Source: Achromobacter aegrifaciens (GTDB lineage: Bacteria > Pseudomonadota > Gammaproteobacteria > Burkholderiales > Burkholderiaceae_B). Taken from it: 64,000 bases of DNA. Position 1 is the first letter of the stretch, and each line of letters starts with the position of its first letter. Of the stretch, positions 1-8,341 are shown one piece after another. The stretch spans positions 1 through 64,000 of the forward strand of contig NZ_CADIJY010000002.1 in NCBI RefSeq assembly GCF_902859735.1, read 5' to 3'. The position numbers and the translations under genes are program-made. The notes under the pieces are model-generated. The model ran no database searches. It saw only the letters and a list, made by a program, of their open reading frames with translations, and was not told the DNA's origin.

Positions 1-1038
1 GCCCCGGCTCCGGCCGCCAAGGCAGAGGCCGCCGCCGCGCCCGCCGCCAAGGCCGAAGCGCCTGCGCCTGCCGCGCAGCGTCCGGCTCCCGCCGCCGCGC
101 TCGAAGACGCCAACCTCAAGCCCGGCCAGCTGCCGCACGCGTCCCCCTCGGTGCGCAAGTTCGCGCGCGAACTGGGCGTGAACCTGAGCAAGGTCAAGGG
201 TTCGGGTCCCAAGGACCGCATCACCGCCGACGACGTGCGCGGTTTCGTCAAGCAGGCGCTGGCGGCGCCCGCCGCGGCCGCTGGCGGTTCCGCCGACGGC
301 GCCGCGCTGGGACTGTTGCCGTGGCCGAAGGTCGACTTCACCAAGTTCGGCCCGATCGAAGCCAAGCCGCTGTCGCGCATCAAGAAGATCTCCGGCGCGA
401 ACCTGCACCGCAACTGGGTCATGATCCCGCACGTCACCAACAACGACGAAGCGGACATCACCGACCTGGAAGCGCTGCGCGTCACGCTGAACAAGGAAAA
501 CGAGAAGTCGGGCATCAAGGTCACGATGCTGGCCTTCCTGATCAAGGCCGTGGTCGCGGCCCTGAAGAAGTTCCCCGAGTTCAACGCCTCGCTGGACGGC
601 GACAACCTGGTGCTCAAGCAGTACTACCACATCGGCTTCGCCGCCGACACGCCCAACGGGCTGGTGGTGCCGGTGATCCGCGATGCCGACAAGAAGGGCA
701 TCCTGCAGATCGCCCAGGAAATGACCGACCTGTCCAAGAAGGCCCGCGACGGCAAGATCTCGCCCGCCGAAATGCAGGGCGGCTGCTTCTCGATCTCGTC
801 CCTGGGCGGCATCGGCGGCACCTCGTTCACGCCCATCATCAACGCCCCTGAAGTGGCCATCCTGGGCGTGTCGCGCTCGGCGCACAAGCCCGTGTGGGAC
901 GGCAAGCAGTTCGTGCCGCGCCTGATCGTGCCGCTGTCGCTGTCGTACGACCACCGCGTCATCGACGGCGCCTCCGCCGCGCGCTTCAACGCCTATCTGG
1001 GCGCCTTGCTGGCCGACTTCCGCCGCATCGCGCTGTAA
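1..1038 (+). CDS. aceF: Dihydrolipoamide acetyltransferase (E2 of pyruvate dehydrogenase), 5'-truncated by the window
   Basis: The frame is open from base 1, so the N-terminal lipoyl domain(s) lie outside the window. What is visible starts in an Ala/Pro/Lys-rich swinging linker, then a peripheral subunit-binding domain (around [18 protein letters not shown], bases 145-260), then the acyltransferase domain. The active-site motif DHRVIDG near the C terminus supplies the catalytic His (codon 952-954) and Asp (964-966). The enzyme transfers the acetyl group from lipoamide to CoA in the cytosolic PDH complex. It is 12 bp upstream of lpdA, consistent with an aceE-aceF-lpdA operon. An internal GTG at 151 should not be taken as the start. 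Confidence 0.95.
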   Translation, partial: APAPAAKAEAAAAPAAKAEAPAPAAQRPAPAAALEDANLKPGQLPHASPSVRKFARELGVNLSKVKGSGPKDRITADDVRGFVKQALAAPAAAAGGSADGAALGLLPWPKVDFTKFGPIEAKPLSRIKKISGANLHRNWVMIPHVTNNDEADITDLEALRVTLNKENEKSGIKVTMLAFLIKAVVAALKKFPEFNASLDGDNLVLKQYYHIGFAADTPNGLVVPVIRDADKKGILQIAQEMTDLSKKARDGKISPAEMQGGCFSISSLGGIGGTSFTPIINAPEVAILGVSRSAHKPVWDGKQFVPRLIVPLSLSYDHRVIDGASAARFNAYLGALLADFRRIAL

Positions 1039-1050
1039 ACGGGGAGCCCC

Positions 1051-2826
1051 ATGAGCAATACCGTTCAAATCAAAGTGCCGGACATCGGCGACTTCAAGGA
1101 AGTGGAAGTCATCGAAGTGCTGGTCGCCGTGGGCGACACGATCAAGCCCGAGCAGAGCCTGATCACCGTCGAGTCCGACAAGGCCTCGATGGAAATCCCC
1201 GCGTCGCAGGGCGGCGTGGTGAAGTCCATCAACGTGAAGGTCGGCGACAAGGTCGCCGAAGGCACGGTCGTGCTGGAAGTGGAAGCTGCCGCGGGCGCCG
1301 CCGCAGCCGCCGCGCCCGCCGCCAAGGAAGCCCCCAAGGCCGCCGAGGCGCCCAAGCAAGCAGCTCCGGCTGCGGCAGCGGCGCCCGCCGCGGCCAGCTT
1401 CAAGGGCTCGGCCGATGGCGAGTACGACATGCTGGTGCTGGGCGCAGGCCCCGGCGGCTACTCCGCCGCCTTCCGCGCCGCCGACCTGGGCCTGTCCGTG
1501 GTCCTGGTGGAACGCTACGACACCCTGGGCGGCGTCTGCCTGAACGTGGGCTGCATTCCGTCCAAGGCGCTGCTGCACAACGCCGCCATCATCGATGAAG
1601 CCCGCGAACTGGCCGCCCACGGCATCAGCTTCGGCGAGCCCAAGATCGACCTGGACAAGCTGCGCGGCTACAAGGACAGCGTGGTCGCCAAGCTGACCGG
1701 CGGCCTGGCCGGCATGGCCAAGGCCCGCAAGGTCACCGTGGTGCATGGCGTGGGCGAATTCGCCGACCCCAACCACCTGACCGTCAAGGCCGCCGACGGC
1801 AAGACCCAGACCCTGCGCTTCAAGCAGGCCATCATCGCCGCCGGCAGCCAGTCGGTGAAGCTGCCGTTCCTGCCCCAGGACGACCGCATCGTCGACTCCA
1901 CCGGCGCCTTGCTGCTGCGTGAAGTGCCCAAGAAGATGCTGATCATCGGCGGCGGCATCATCGGCCTGGAAATGGGCACGGTGTACTCTACGCTGGGCGC
2001 GCGCCTGGACGTGGTGGAAATGCTGGACGGCCTGATGCAGGGCGCCGACCGCGACCTGGTCAAGGTATGGCAGAAGAAGAACGCCTACCGCTTCGACAAC
2101 ATCATGTTGAAGACCAAGACCGTGGGCGCCGAAGCCAAGAAGGACGGCATCTACGTTAGCTTCGAAGGCGAGGGCGCGCCCAAGGAGCCGCAGCGCTACG
2201 ACCTGGTGCTGCAAGCCGTGGGCCGCAGCCCCAACGGCAAGAAGATCGGCGCCGACAAGGCTGGCATCGCCGTGACCGACCGCGGCTTCATCGAAGTCGA
2301 TCGCCAGATGCGCACCAACGTGCCGCACATCTACGCCATCGGCGACATCGTCGGCCAGCCCATGCTGGCGCACAAGGCCGTGCATGAAGGCCACGTCGCC
2401 GCCGAAGCCGCCGCAGGCCAGAAGTCCTTCTTCGACGCCCGCGTCATTCCGTCGGTGGCCTACACCGATCCGGAAGTGGCCTGGGTCGGCCTGACCGAAG
2501 ACGAAGCCAAGAAGCAGGGCATCAAGATCGAGAAGGGCGTGTTCCCCTGGGCCGCCTCCGGCCGCGCCATCGCCAACGGCCGCGACGAGGGCTTCACCAA
2601 GCTCATCTTCGACGCTGAAACGCACCGCATCCTGGGCGGCAGCATCGTCGGCACCCATGCGGGTGACCTGATCAGCGAACTGGCCCTGGCCGTGGAAATG
2701 GGCGCCGACGTCGTCGACATCGCCAAGACCATCCACCCGCACCCGACCCTGGGTGAATCGGTGGGCATGGCCGCCGAAGTTGCAGAAGGTGTTTGCACCG
2801 ACTTGCCGCCGATGAAGAAGAAGTAA
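1051..2826 (+). CDS. lpdA: Dihydrolipoamide dehydrogenase (E3) with N-terminal lipoyl domain
   Basis: 591 residues. Residues 1-80 are a lipoyl domain with the lipoylated lysine at K44 in [10 protein letters not shown]. An Ala/Pro linker (about 80-118) leads to the FAD/NAD disulfide oxidoreductase: FAD-binding GAGPGG near 131, the redox pair C163/C168 in [15 protein letters not shown]-binding GGGIIGLE, and the C-terminal HPHPTLGE His-Glu pair. It reoxidises dihydrolipoamide of E2 and reduces NAD. The ATG follows a GGGGAG ribosome site. An E3 with its own lipoyl domain is known in several betaproteobacteria and Neisseria and is longer than the usual E3 of about 475 residues. Confidence 0.96.
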   Translation: MSNTVQIKVPDIGDFKEVEVIEVLVAVGDTIKPEQSLITVESDKASMEIPASQGGVVKSINVKVGDKVAEGTVVLEVEAAAGAAAAAAPAAKEAPKAAEAPKQAAPAAAAAPAAASFKGSADGEYDMLVLGAGPGGYSAAFRAADLGLSVVLVERYDTLGGVCLNVGCIPSKALLHNAAIIDEARELAAHGISFGEPKIDLDKLRGYKDSVVAKLTGGLAGMAKARKVTVVHGVGEFADPNHLTVKAADGKTQTLRFKQAIIAAGSQSVKLPFLPQDDRIVDSTGALLLREVPKKMLIIGGGIIGLEMGTVYSTLGARLDVVEMLDGLMQGADRDLVKVWQKKNAYRFDNIMLKTKTVGAEAKKDGIYVSFEGEGAPKEPQRYDLVLQAVGRSPNGKKIGADKAGIAVTDRGFIEVDRQMRTNVPHIYAIGDIVGQPMLAHKAVHEGHVAAEAAAGQKSFFDARVIPSVAYTDPEVAWVGLTEDEAKKQGIKIEKGVFPWAASGRAIANGRDEGFTKLIFDAETHRILGGSIVGTHAGDLISELALAVEMGADVVDIAKTIHPHPTLGESVGMAAEVAEGVCTDLPPMKKK

Positions 2827-2862
2827 TGCGCAGGAGGGCGGTCATGCCGCCCGCGCAATGCA

Positions 2863-2899
2863 AAAGCGCCGGCCCTGGACAGGGACCGGCGCTTTTTTT
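2863..2899. terminator. Bidirectional rho-independent terminator between lpdA and the yjfB-like gene
   Basis: A stem AGCGCCGG...CCGGCGCT, extended by CCTG/CAGG with one bulged base, is followed by seven T on the plus strand. The left flank CAAAA gives a short T run on the minus strand. It lies between the two convergent genes. A smaller hairpin (GGGCGG/CCGCCC, 2836-2852) precedes it. Confidence 0.85.
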
Positions 2900-2919
2900 G
2901 TGTGCGTATGGCGCGGCGT

Positions 2920-3114
2920 TCAGGCGTGCGTATCGATGCGCGAACCCAGCGTGGCGTCTACTGCCAGCACCGGCAGCGACTGCATCAGCGTCAAGGCCGT
3001 GTCCGCTTGCGCATTGAGCGCCTTCTTCAGTACGCGGACCTGCACTTCCTGCATGACATTCGCGTCCTGCAAAGCCAGGGCGGTATTGACGGTGTCGCTG
3101 ATCGATGCGTCCAT
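2920..3114 (-). CDS. Small YjfB-like putative motility protein
   Basis: 64 residues. The pattern fits the YjfB family of putative motility proteins: a helical N-terminal half, VRVLKKALNAQADTALTLMQ in the middle, and the C-terminal LGSRIDTHA signature. The family is often sigma-28/sigma-D regulated, but its molecular role is unknown. It lies at the edge of the flagellar locus, downstream of an uncharacterised membrane-protein gene and fliC on the same strand. No convincing sigma-28 promoter is visible directly upstream, so it may be read from the gene before it, 92 bp away. Confidence 0.72.
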   Translation of the reverse strand: MDASISDTVNTALALQDANVMQEVQVRVLKKALNAQADTALTLMQSLPVLAVDATLGSRIDTHA

Positions 3115-3206
3115 GCTTGGGGTGTCCTAGTGTTTGGTAGGGGGCTTAAGCCGGTATTGGATTATCGCGTGGGCCGCACCCGGATGCACGGGATTCGTGG
3201 CGGTCA

Positions 3207-4067
3207 TCACGGCCGATTCGGGCATTCCTTGATGGTGCCCCAAGCGCGATTGGGCTCGCAGAACTGCCGGCGTGCGGCCCAGGCGCAGTCGGGGCGATCA
3301 AAGAACCCCAGCGTTGCGCAACGTGCCAACTCACCTTTCAGCTCTTCCACCCAGGCCATGGGGTCTGCTGCGGGGATTTCGGTCACGCGCAGGGTAGACC
3401 TGGGAGCAGTGTTCACCGTGTCCACCGCTGTGCTCGCTGCCGCGCGCGACGCCGCATCGTGCTCGGGCTGCGCCTGCGAGGTGGGTTGCTGTTCAGCAGG
3501 GGCGGGCTGTGCCGTGGGCTCAGGTTGCGGTTCTGCCAAACCTGGGCCCGAACCGGAATCGGAGTCCGAATCTGGAACGGGTACTGGCACCGCCAACGAC
3601 GTCATTTCCGGGTGGCCGAATACAGGTTCCGCGTTCGCAGGTGGCGCCGGTGTCAGAGGTATCCGTACCGGGCCGGCAGCCGTGGAGCCCGAAACGGTCG
3701 TATTCGGCGAGCTCCATGACACCACCAGCAAAACCAGCGCGCCATAGATTGCCAGTGTATACAGCACGGTCAGCGTGGCATATCCCAAGCGCCTACCCGT
3801 GATCGGCCGCGCGTCTTCGCGTCCCACCAGGGCGCGCCAGCGGACCAGTGCAGCGCCAGGCGCCGATATCAACCACCAGAACATCCGCCGTAGCGGACCG
3901 GGTTCCTGCGGCGCGGGCGCGGCCTGCGCCTGCGCCACCAGCAATTCGCGCAAGGCGCGGTTCTCTTCGCGCAGACGCAGGGTCTGCTCATCCATCGGCG
4001 CCTGGGCATCGGGATCCGGAATGCTGCTGTGCTGCGTAGCGAGTGGATCGGGAGGCGTCGCGGTCAT
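3207..4067 (-). CDS. Uncharacterised single-pass membrane protein with Cys-containing C-terminal domain
   Basis: 286 residues from the ATG at 4067; an in-frame start further upstream would add 16 residues, but MTATPPDP looks natural. Residues 26-48 are charged and could form a short coiled coil. One hydrophobic helix (about 95-117) is predicted to span the membrane. Then follows a Pro/Ala/Ser/Asp-rich low-complexity stretch of about 110 residues. The conserved-looking C-terminal 45 residues contain four cysteines (LARCATLGFF, RPDCAWAARRQFC, TIKECP). I do not recognise the family. The gene lies between fliC and the YjfB-like gene on the same strand, behind the fliC terminator, so a motility role is only suggested by position. 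Confidence 0.7.
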   Translation of the reverse strand: MTATPPDPLATQHSSIPDPDAQAPMDEQTLRLREENRALRELLVAQAQAAPAPQEPGPLRRMFWWLISAPGAALVRWRALVGREDARPITGRRLGYATLTVLYTLAIYGALVLLVVSWSSPNTTVSGSTAAGPVRIPLTPAPPANAEPVFGHPEMTSLAVPVPVPDSDSDSGSGPGLAEPQPEPTAQPAPAEQQPTSQAQPEHDAASRAAASTAVDTVNTAPRSTLRVTEIPAADPMAWVEELKGELARCATLGFFDRPDCAWAARRQFCEPNRAWGTIKECPNRP

Positions 4068-4406
4068 GTTGTGAAAATTATTGATACAAAGCGTGCAGCC
4101 GCGAGTATGAGGCAATCGGAGGAAGTGAAAAAGGGGAATAGTCCGAAAAAATGGGGCTTGATTGGGACTGGGGTATATGCCGGTTCGGCGCCAGGTCCGT
4201 ATCGTTGCCGGGCTGATCCAATCTCATGGATGCGGTGAACAAATTGCGCCGGCATGGAGCGCTAGCGACAAGTTGGGCCAAAAAGAAACAAGCCGGCGGA
4301 TGCCGGCTTGTTGGTCTCGACTAGGGCGTGAGGGCCCTGGGTCGGTACCGGGAGGGCAGGGCCCAGAGGCCCCGCATCTACCCGACCGTCAGGCGTTGCG
4401 GCGTGA
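4068..4406. other. Intergenic region downstream of fliC
   Basis: This 339-bp stretch holds the fliC terminator (4277-4312) and an AT-rich segment (about 4070-4170) just upstream of the membrane-protein gene that may hold its promoter. I see no convincing sigma-28 match and no gene. Confidence 0.6.
4277..4312 (-). terminator. Rho-independent terminator of fliC
   Basis: A perfect 11-bp stem (AACAAGCCGGC / GCCGGCTTGTT, loop GGAT, 4287-4312) is followed on the minus strand by a T-rich run (TTTCTTTTTGG). It lies about 95 bp past the fliC stop. Confidence 0.88.
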
Positions 4407-5657
4407 TTAACGCAGCAGCGACAGAACGGTTTGCGGAACTTGGTTGGCTTGCGCCAGAACCGAGGTGCCAGCCTGTTGCAGGATCTGGGCCTTGGTCATG
4501 TTCGACACTTCCGTGGCGTAGTCGGCGTCTTGAATACGCGAACGGGCGGCGGACAGGTTGGTGATGGTGTTGTTCAGGTTGGCGATCGTCGATTCGAAAC
4601 GGTTCTGAACAGCGCCCAGTTCACCGCGCAGGGCGTCGACGTCCGACAGGGCCTTGTCCAGCTTGGCCAGCGGGTTGGCGGTGGAGCCGGTGGTCAACGA
4701 GGCAACGCTGAGGTCGCTGCTGTTGAGCGTGTAGTTTGCAGTGGCGGTACCCGACGAGGCGGTCGATTGCGGGTTCACGGCGATGTAGAAATTGGAAGCG
4801 GCGCCAGACGCCAGTGCCTTGCCATCCGCACCCACCGTGATGCCACGGCTGGCGAGGTTTTCGACTTCAGTGGCCGACGCGGGAGTGACGGTCACGGTGG
4901 CATACCAGTTGCCGCGGCCATCTGCCGTCAGCTTGTCGCTGAGCGAAACGCTGTCCGTGGACACACCCAGTTTCTGAGCGAAGTCGGCCCGGGCATTGGT
5001 GCCGAAGCTGACCGAGGAAGCCGTGAATTGGGTGTCGTTACCGAAGACCTTCTGGAAGTCGGCAGTGGACACGTTTGTGGCGGCGGTACCGTCCGCCTTC
5101 GTGATCGCGCCGCTTGCATTGACCGTCGGACCCGCGACGCTGAAGCTGCCCAGACCCAGCGTGCCGGCGGTGATCTGCTTCAGGTCGATGCTGATGGTTT
5201 CGTTGTCGTTGGCGCCAACTTGGATCGTCATCTTGTTGTCGGCCGACAGGACCTTCACGCCGTTGAATTGCGTTTGGGCCGACACGCGGTCGATTTCGTC
5301 CAGGCGTTGCTGGATTTCGTCCTGGATCGAGCGCAGGTCGGAGGGGGAGTTGGTGCCGCTGACAGCTTGCACCGACAACTGACGGACGCGCTGCAGGTTG
5401 TTGTTGATTTCGCTCAGGGCGCCTTCGGTCGTTTGGGCGATCGAGATGCCGTCGTTGGCGTTGCGGGCGGCTTGGGTCAGGCCATTGACGTTGGCGGTGA
5501 AACGGTTGGCGATGGCTTGGCCAGCGGCGTCGTCCTTGGCGCTGTTGATGCGCAGGCCCGACGACAGGCGCTCGATGGCGCTGCCCAGGGACGATTGCGA
5601 CTTGGTCAGGTTGTTCTGTGCAACCAGGGACAGGTAGTTGGTATTGATGACTGCCAT
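4407..5657 (-). CDS. fliC: Flagellin, the filament subunit
   Basis: 416 residues. The conserved D0/D1 N terminus (MAVINTNYLSLVAQNNL, then SAIERLSSGLRINSAKDDAAGQ) and the C terminus (SRIQDADYATEVSNMTKAQI, ending VPQTVLSLLR) flank a variable central region of about 190 residues rich in Thr/Ser/Ala. The segment LQRVRQLSVQA matches the region that TLR5 recognises in other flagellins. The start is the ATG at 5657, aligned with the universal flagellin N terminus, with GGGAG upstream. It is exported through the flagellar pore, with FliS as likely chaperone. A sigma-28 promoter lies about 110 bp upstream. Only one flagellin gene is in the window. Confidence 0.97.
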   Translation of the reverse strand: MAVINTNYLSLVAQNNLTKSQSSLGSAIERLSSGLRINSAKDDAAGQAIANRFTANVNGLTQAARNANDGISIAQTTEGALSEINNNLQRVRQLSVQAVSGTNSPSDLRSIQDEIQQRLDEIDRVSAQTQFNGVKVLSADNKMTIQVGANDNETISIDLKQITAGTLGLGSFSVAGPTVNASGAITKADGTAATNVSTADFQKVFGNDTQFTASSVSFGTNARADFAQKLGVSTDSVSLSDKLTADGRGNWYATVTVTPASATEVENLASRGITVGADGKALASGAASNFYIAVNPQSTASSGTATANYTLNSSDLSVASLTTGSTANPLAKLDKALSDVDALRGELGAVQNRFESTIANLNNTITNLSAARSRIQDADYATEVSNMTKAQILQQAGTSVLAQANQVPQTVLSLLR

Positions 5658-5768
5658 GTGAGGCTCCCGAGAGAGAAAGGCTTCTTCAAACTGGGCAGCA
5701 AGGCCGCCCACTGGTGTTAACGGGAAAGTTCGTCGACTTGGTGTCTAGGAATCTCTCCGTTGCCAGGA

Positions 5769-5795
5769 TTACGGCAGTCCAAAATCAATCTTTAG
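5769..5795 (-). promoter_or_regulatory. Sigma-28 promoter of fliC
   Basis: Read on the minus strand the element is TAAA-N15-GCCGTAAT, against the enterobacterial FliA consensus TAAA-N15-GCCGATAA. It implies a leader of roughly 105 nt before the fliC ATG. Confidence 0.8.
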
Positions 5796-6098
5796 CGCCA
5801 TTTCGCGAAAGTCGGGATTTTTCTTTCGTCTCGATAGGATGGGCAGACGCCCGACCCCGGCGGCGTACCGCGCATGCCGCGATACTTATCTTTAGGGGGG
5901 GGTGAGCATCATGGGCGCGCCGCATCCGTGCGGCTCCTTCATTCTGAATCAATGTATGGAGTGCTTGCGCACGGTCCATCATCTGCTGCTGGCATGCAAT
6001 GCAAAACGGACGCGATGTGCGTCCGTCATGTTAAGAGCCTTCCGTGGTGAGGGCCGGCCGTGCAAGAGGTTCCCGCCAGGCACGCAACCGGTGCTGAT
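5796..6098. other. fliA-fliC intergenic region
   Basis: Beyond the fliC promoter and the fliA terminator I see no credible gene. The small open frames here have no family resemblance, no good ribosome site, and overlap the terminator. Confidence 0.6.
6002..6026 (-). terminator. Rho-independent terminator of fliA
   Basis: An 8-bp perfect stem ACGGACGC / GCGTCCGT (loop GATGT, 6006-6026) is followed on the minus strand by TTTTGC. It lies about 75 bp past the fliA stop. Confidence 0.7.
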
Positions 6099-6854
6099 CT
6101 ATATCACCTGCGCAATTTGCCCATCCTGAGGCAATTCCTGCCAAGCCTGTTCCTTCAGCTTCGCCCGTATCCGCGCCGTCGCCTGCGACCTCAGTTGGCA
6201 CACCCGTGCCTCGGTCACATTCAGGATCGCGCCGATTTCCTTCAGGTTCAGTCCTTGCTCGTAGCAAAGTGACAACAGCAACTTTTCACGCTCGGGCAGG
6301 GCGTCGATCGCGTGGATCAGCGCCTGGCGGAAGTCCCCGGCCAGCAGCGAATCCAGCGGATTGCCGCCGGCCGCGCCATGGTTCAGGGTGGCCGCCCAGT
6401 CGGATTGACCGCCAGCCGAGTCGGGCTCGGTGGTGAAGTCTTCGTAGTGCACGATCTGCACGCCCTGGGCGTCGTGCAACAGTGTTTGATAGTCACCCAG
6501 GGGCATGTCGAGCTGTTGCGCAATTTCGGCTTCCGTCGGCGCTCGCATCAAACGCTGTTCGAGCTGCTGGATGGCCTGCTCGATCTTGCGCGCCTTGGCG
6601 CGCACGCTGCGGGGCAGCCAATCCTGTCCGCGCAATTCGTCCAGCATCGCGCCGCGGATGCGGGTGGTGGCGTAGGTCTCGAATTGGGCGTCGGCCGTTT
6701 CCTGGTAGCGGCGCACGGCATCGAGCAGGCCAATCATGCCGGCCTGGATCAGGTCGTCGAGCTCTACGCTGGCGGGTAGCCGGGCGAGCAATTGCAGGGC
6801 CAGCTTCCGCACTAGCGGGGCATATTCGACCAGGCTGTCATCTGCGTGAGGCAT
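6099..6854 (-). CDS. fliA: RNA polymerase sigma-28 factor for flagellar late genes
   Basis: 251 residues from the ATG at 6854; a TTG at 6905 would add 17. The chosen start aligns best with the FliA family (EYAPLVRKLALQL near the N terminus). Sigma region 2 is RLPASVELDDLIQAGMIGLLDA with TTRIRGAMLDELR; region 4 is LPEREKLLLSLCYEQGLNLK followed by the helix-turn-helix GAILNVTEARVCQLRSQA. It directs RNA polymerase to class-3 promoters and is held inactive by FlgM. Neither start has a clear Shine-Dalgarno sequence, so translation may be weak. It is divergent from flhDC. Confidence 0.95.
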   Translation of the reverse strand: MPHADDSLVEYAPLVRKLALQLLARLPASVELDDLIQAGMIGLLDAVRRYQETADAQFETYATTRIRGAMLDELRGQDWLPRSVRAKARKIEQAIQQLEQRLMRAPTEAEIAQQLDMPLGDYQTLLHDAQGVQIVHYEDFTTEPDSAGGQSDWAATLNHGAAGGNPLDSLLAGDFRQALIHAIDALPEREKLLLSLCYEQGLNLKEIGAILNVTEARVCQLRSQATARIRAKLKEQAWQELPQDGQIAQVI

Positions 6855-6912
6855 TGCGGGAGTGTCGGGCGGTGTCCATCGTGGCGCGTGGTCTGTTGTT
6901 GTCAATTTGCGA

Positions 6913-6986
6913 CATTGTCGACAAACGCGCGGCGGCGCTAAAGCTAGGTGGATTTAGTGATCTGCAAGCTGCCATTGTCGGCAAAC
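6913..6986. repeat. Direct repeat CATTGTCG(A/G)CAAAC, two copies 60 bp apart
   Basis: Copy 1 at 6913-6926 and copy 2 at 6973-6986 match at 13 of 14 bases. The core TTGTCGACAA of copy 1 is a perfect palindrome; copy 2 differs from it by one base. Palindromic cores spaced close to six helical turns suggest an operator pair, but this is inferred. Confidence 0.55.
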
Positions 6987-7039
6987 AACACCGTTTCATT
7001 CCTCAAAGTACGCAATGTTTTGAATGCTTATTTGCCAAA

Positions 7040-7068
7040 TTGACGTAAATTCGTCTGAAATTTATATG
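7040..7068 (+). promoter_or_regulatory. Possible sigma-70 promoter of flhDC
   Basis: TTGACG at 7040-7045 and TATATG at 7063-7068 are separated by 17 bp. This leaves a leader of about 210 nt before the flhD GTG. The region is AT-rich and other hexamer pairs are possible. Confidence 0.3.
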
Positions 7069-7285
7069 TCAAGGTGTATCGGAAACGGTAAGTTGCGCAA
7101 CATCAACAAAGTTTTGTCATATAAGTCATAGAAAATGACATCAGCTGTGGTAAATTTTACTTAAATTGCGAACAAATGATACATTTCGCATCAAAGCGGG
7201 ATGTATCGAACGTAATGGCAACGGAATTCCGGTGCTTTTGCTTACACAAGCCCCCATCGGCGGGATAGGGAATAGGGAGTTGGGC

Positions 7286-7609
7286 GTGCAACAAGTCGAA
7301 AATTCATTGCTGACAGACATTCGCGAAGTGAATCTGTCCTATTTGTTACTGGCACAGCGCATGCTGCGCGACGACTACGCGGCGTCGATGTTCCGCCTGG
7401 GATTCAGCAATGAGGTTGCTGACATCCTCATGCGCCTTTCGCCGGCGCAATTGGTCAAGCTCGCAAGCTCCAGCTCGTTGCTGTGCCGCTTCCGCTTCGA
7501 TGACTACAGCCTGTTGTCCGCGCTGACCCATGACGTTCTGGGTGGTGCGCTGCAGCAAGCGCACGCAACCATCCTGCTGGCCAAGCAGCCTGTCGAAGAA
7601 TTGGCCTGA
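7286..7609 (+). CDS. flhD: Flagellar master regulator subunit FlhD
   Basis: 107 residues from the GTG at 7286. The start was chosen because the protein then aligns with FlhD ([23 protein letters not shown]) and because GGGAG at 7275-7279 lies at ideal spacing; the frame stays open upstream to 7166 without family similarity. Family-typical segments include [16 protein letters not shown] and LCRFRFDD. FlhD forms the FlhD4C2 activator with FlhC, recruiting sigma-70 polymerase to middle flagellar operons. In Bordetella the pair is called frlAB. The GTG start may limit expression. Confidence 0.93.
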   Translation: MQQVENSLLTDIREVNLSYLLLAQRMLRDDYAASMFRLGFSNEVADILMRLSPAQLVKLASSSSLLCRFRFDDYSLLSALTHDVLGGALQQAHATILLAKQPVEELA

Positions 7610-7641
7610 CGGCCTGATCATTCCATCCGGAAGCACGTGTA

Positions 7642-8223
7642 ATGGCCACCAAGAGCGTTTCGCAGGAAGCGGATGACATTCTGCTAGCCAGCTCCATGAT
7701 CACTTTGGGAGCCCGGCTGCAGGTGCTGGAGGCTGAAACCAGCCTCAGCCACGACCGCCTGGCACGCTTGTACCGCGAAATCCGCGGCTGCTCGCCACCC
7801 AAGGGCATGCTGCCCTTTTCGGTTGACTGGTTCATGACCTGGCTGCCGAACATCCATTCCTCGCTCTTCTACAACGTGTATTCGTTCCTGAATACGCGCA
7901 CCAGCAGCAAGGGCATACGCGCCACCATCGACGCCTATCGCCTCTATCTCGAAAACGCCGGCACCGATGCCGCCGAAGGCGCAGAGCCCGTCCTGAGCTT
8001 CACGCGCGCCTGGATGCTGGTGCGCTTTTTTGATAGCGGCATGCTGCAAATGTCCGCCTGCCGCCAATGCGGGGGGCATTTCATCGCCCATGCCCACGAT
8101 CCCCAGTCGGATTTCGTGTGCGCGATCTGCCGGCCGCCACCCCGTGCCGGCAAGACCCGCGCTGCGGCCAAGGCGCGCTCCGGCACCCGCCCCGCACCCG
8201 TTGCGAATGCCGCCCGGCTCTGA
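7642..8223 (+). CDS. flhC: Flagellar master regulator subunit FlhC
   Basis: 193 residues, 32 bp after flhD, with GGAAG upstream of the ATG. The zinc-binding cysteines of the family are all present: C140, C143 (CRQC) and C160, C163 (CAIC). The family core includes MLPFSVDWFMTWLPNIHSSLFYNVY and FTRAWMLVRFFDSGMLQM. FlhC provides most of the DNA contact in FlhD4C2. The last 25 residues are a basic Ala/Arg/Pro-rich tail. No obvious terminator follows. Confidence 0.96.
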   Translation: MATKSVSQEADDILLASSMITLGARLQVLEAETSLSHDRLARLYREIRGCSPPKGMLPFSVDWFMTWLPNIHSSLFYNVYSFLNTRTSSKGIRATIDAYRLYLENAGTDAAEGAEPVLSFTRAWMLVRFFDSGMLQMSACRQCGGHFIAHAHDPQSDFVCAICRPPPRAGKTRAAAKARSGTRPAPVANAARL

Positions 8224-8243
8224 CCGGCGGTATTCAAATACAT

Positions 8244-8270
8244 CAAAAGCCCTGGAAAACTCCCCGTAAC
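8244..8270 (+). promoter_or_regulatory. Possible sigma-28 promoter of motA
   Basis: CAAA-N15-CCCGTAAC, close to the fliC element TAAA-N15-GCCGTAAT with identical spacing. It lies just after the flhC stop and would give a leader of about 65 nt. The -35 and -10 each carry mismatches. Confidence 0.5.
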
Positions 8271-8341
8271 CCGCCTTTTTGGGTCGGGGGGAACAGGGGA
8301 TCATTGACGCCAGTTTTAGACTTCGTTGGCAGGGGCCTGAT

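Larger units (their letters stand above)
6855..7285. promoter_or_regulatory. fliA-flhD divergent control region
   Basis: About 430 bp, visibly more AT-rich than the flanking genes. It must hold the promoters for the flagellar master operon and for fliA. It contains a 14-bp direct repeat spaced 60 bp (6913-6926 and 6973-6986) and a sigma-70-like element at 7040-7068. In Bordetella this operon (frlAB) is repressed by BvgAS; I see no clear BvgA heptad array. No gene is visible. Confidence 0.6.

Noticed and set aside
151-1038. GTG at 151 as the start of aceF
   Set aside because: The frame is open to base 1 with linker and binding-domain sequence typical of the middle of E2.
6070-6100. GGCACGCAACCGGTGCTG as a sigma-54 promoter
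   Set aside because: The -12 TTGC element is missing and the sequence lies at the fliA 3' end; nothing else points to sigma-54 control.
5902-6129. Small plus-strand frame between fliC and fliA
   Set aside because: It overlaps the fliA terminator and the fliA 3' end and has no similarity to known proteins.
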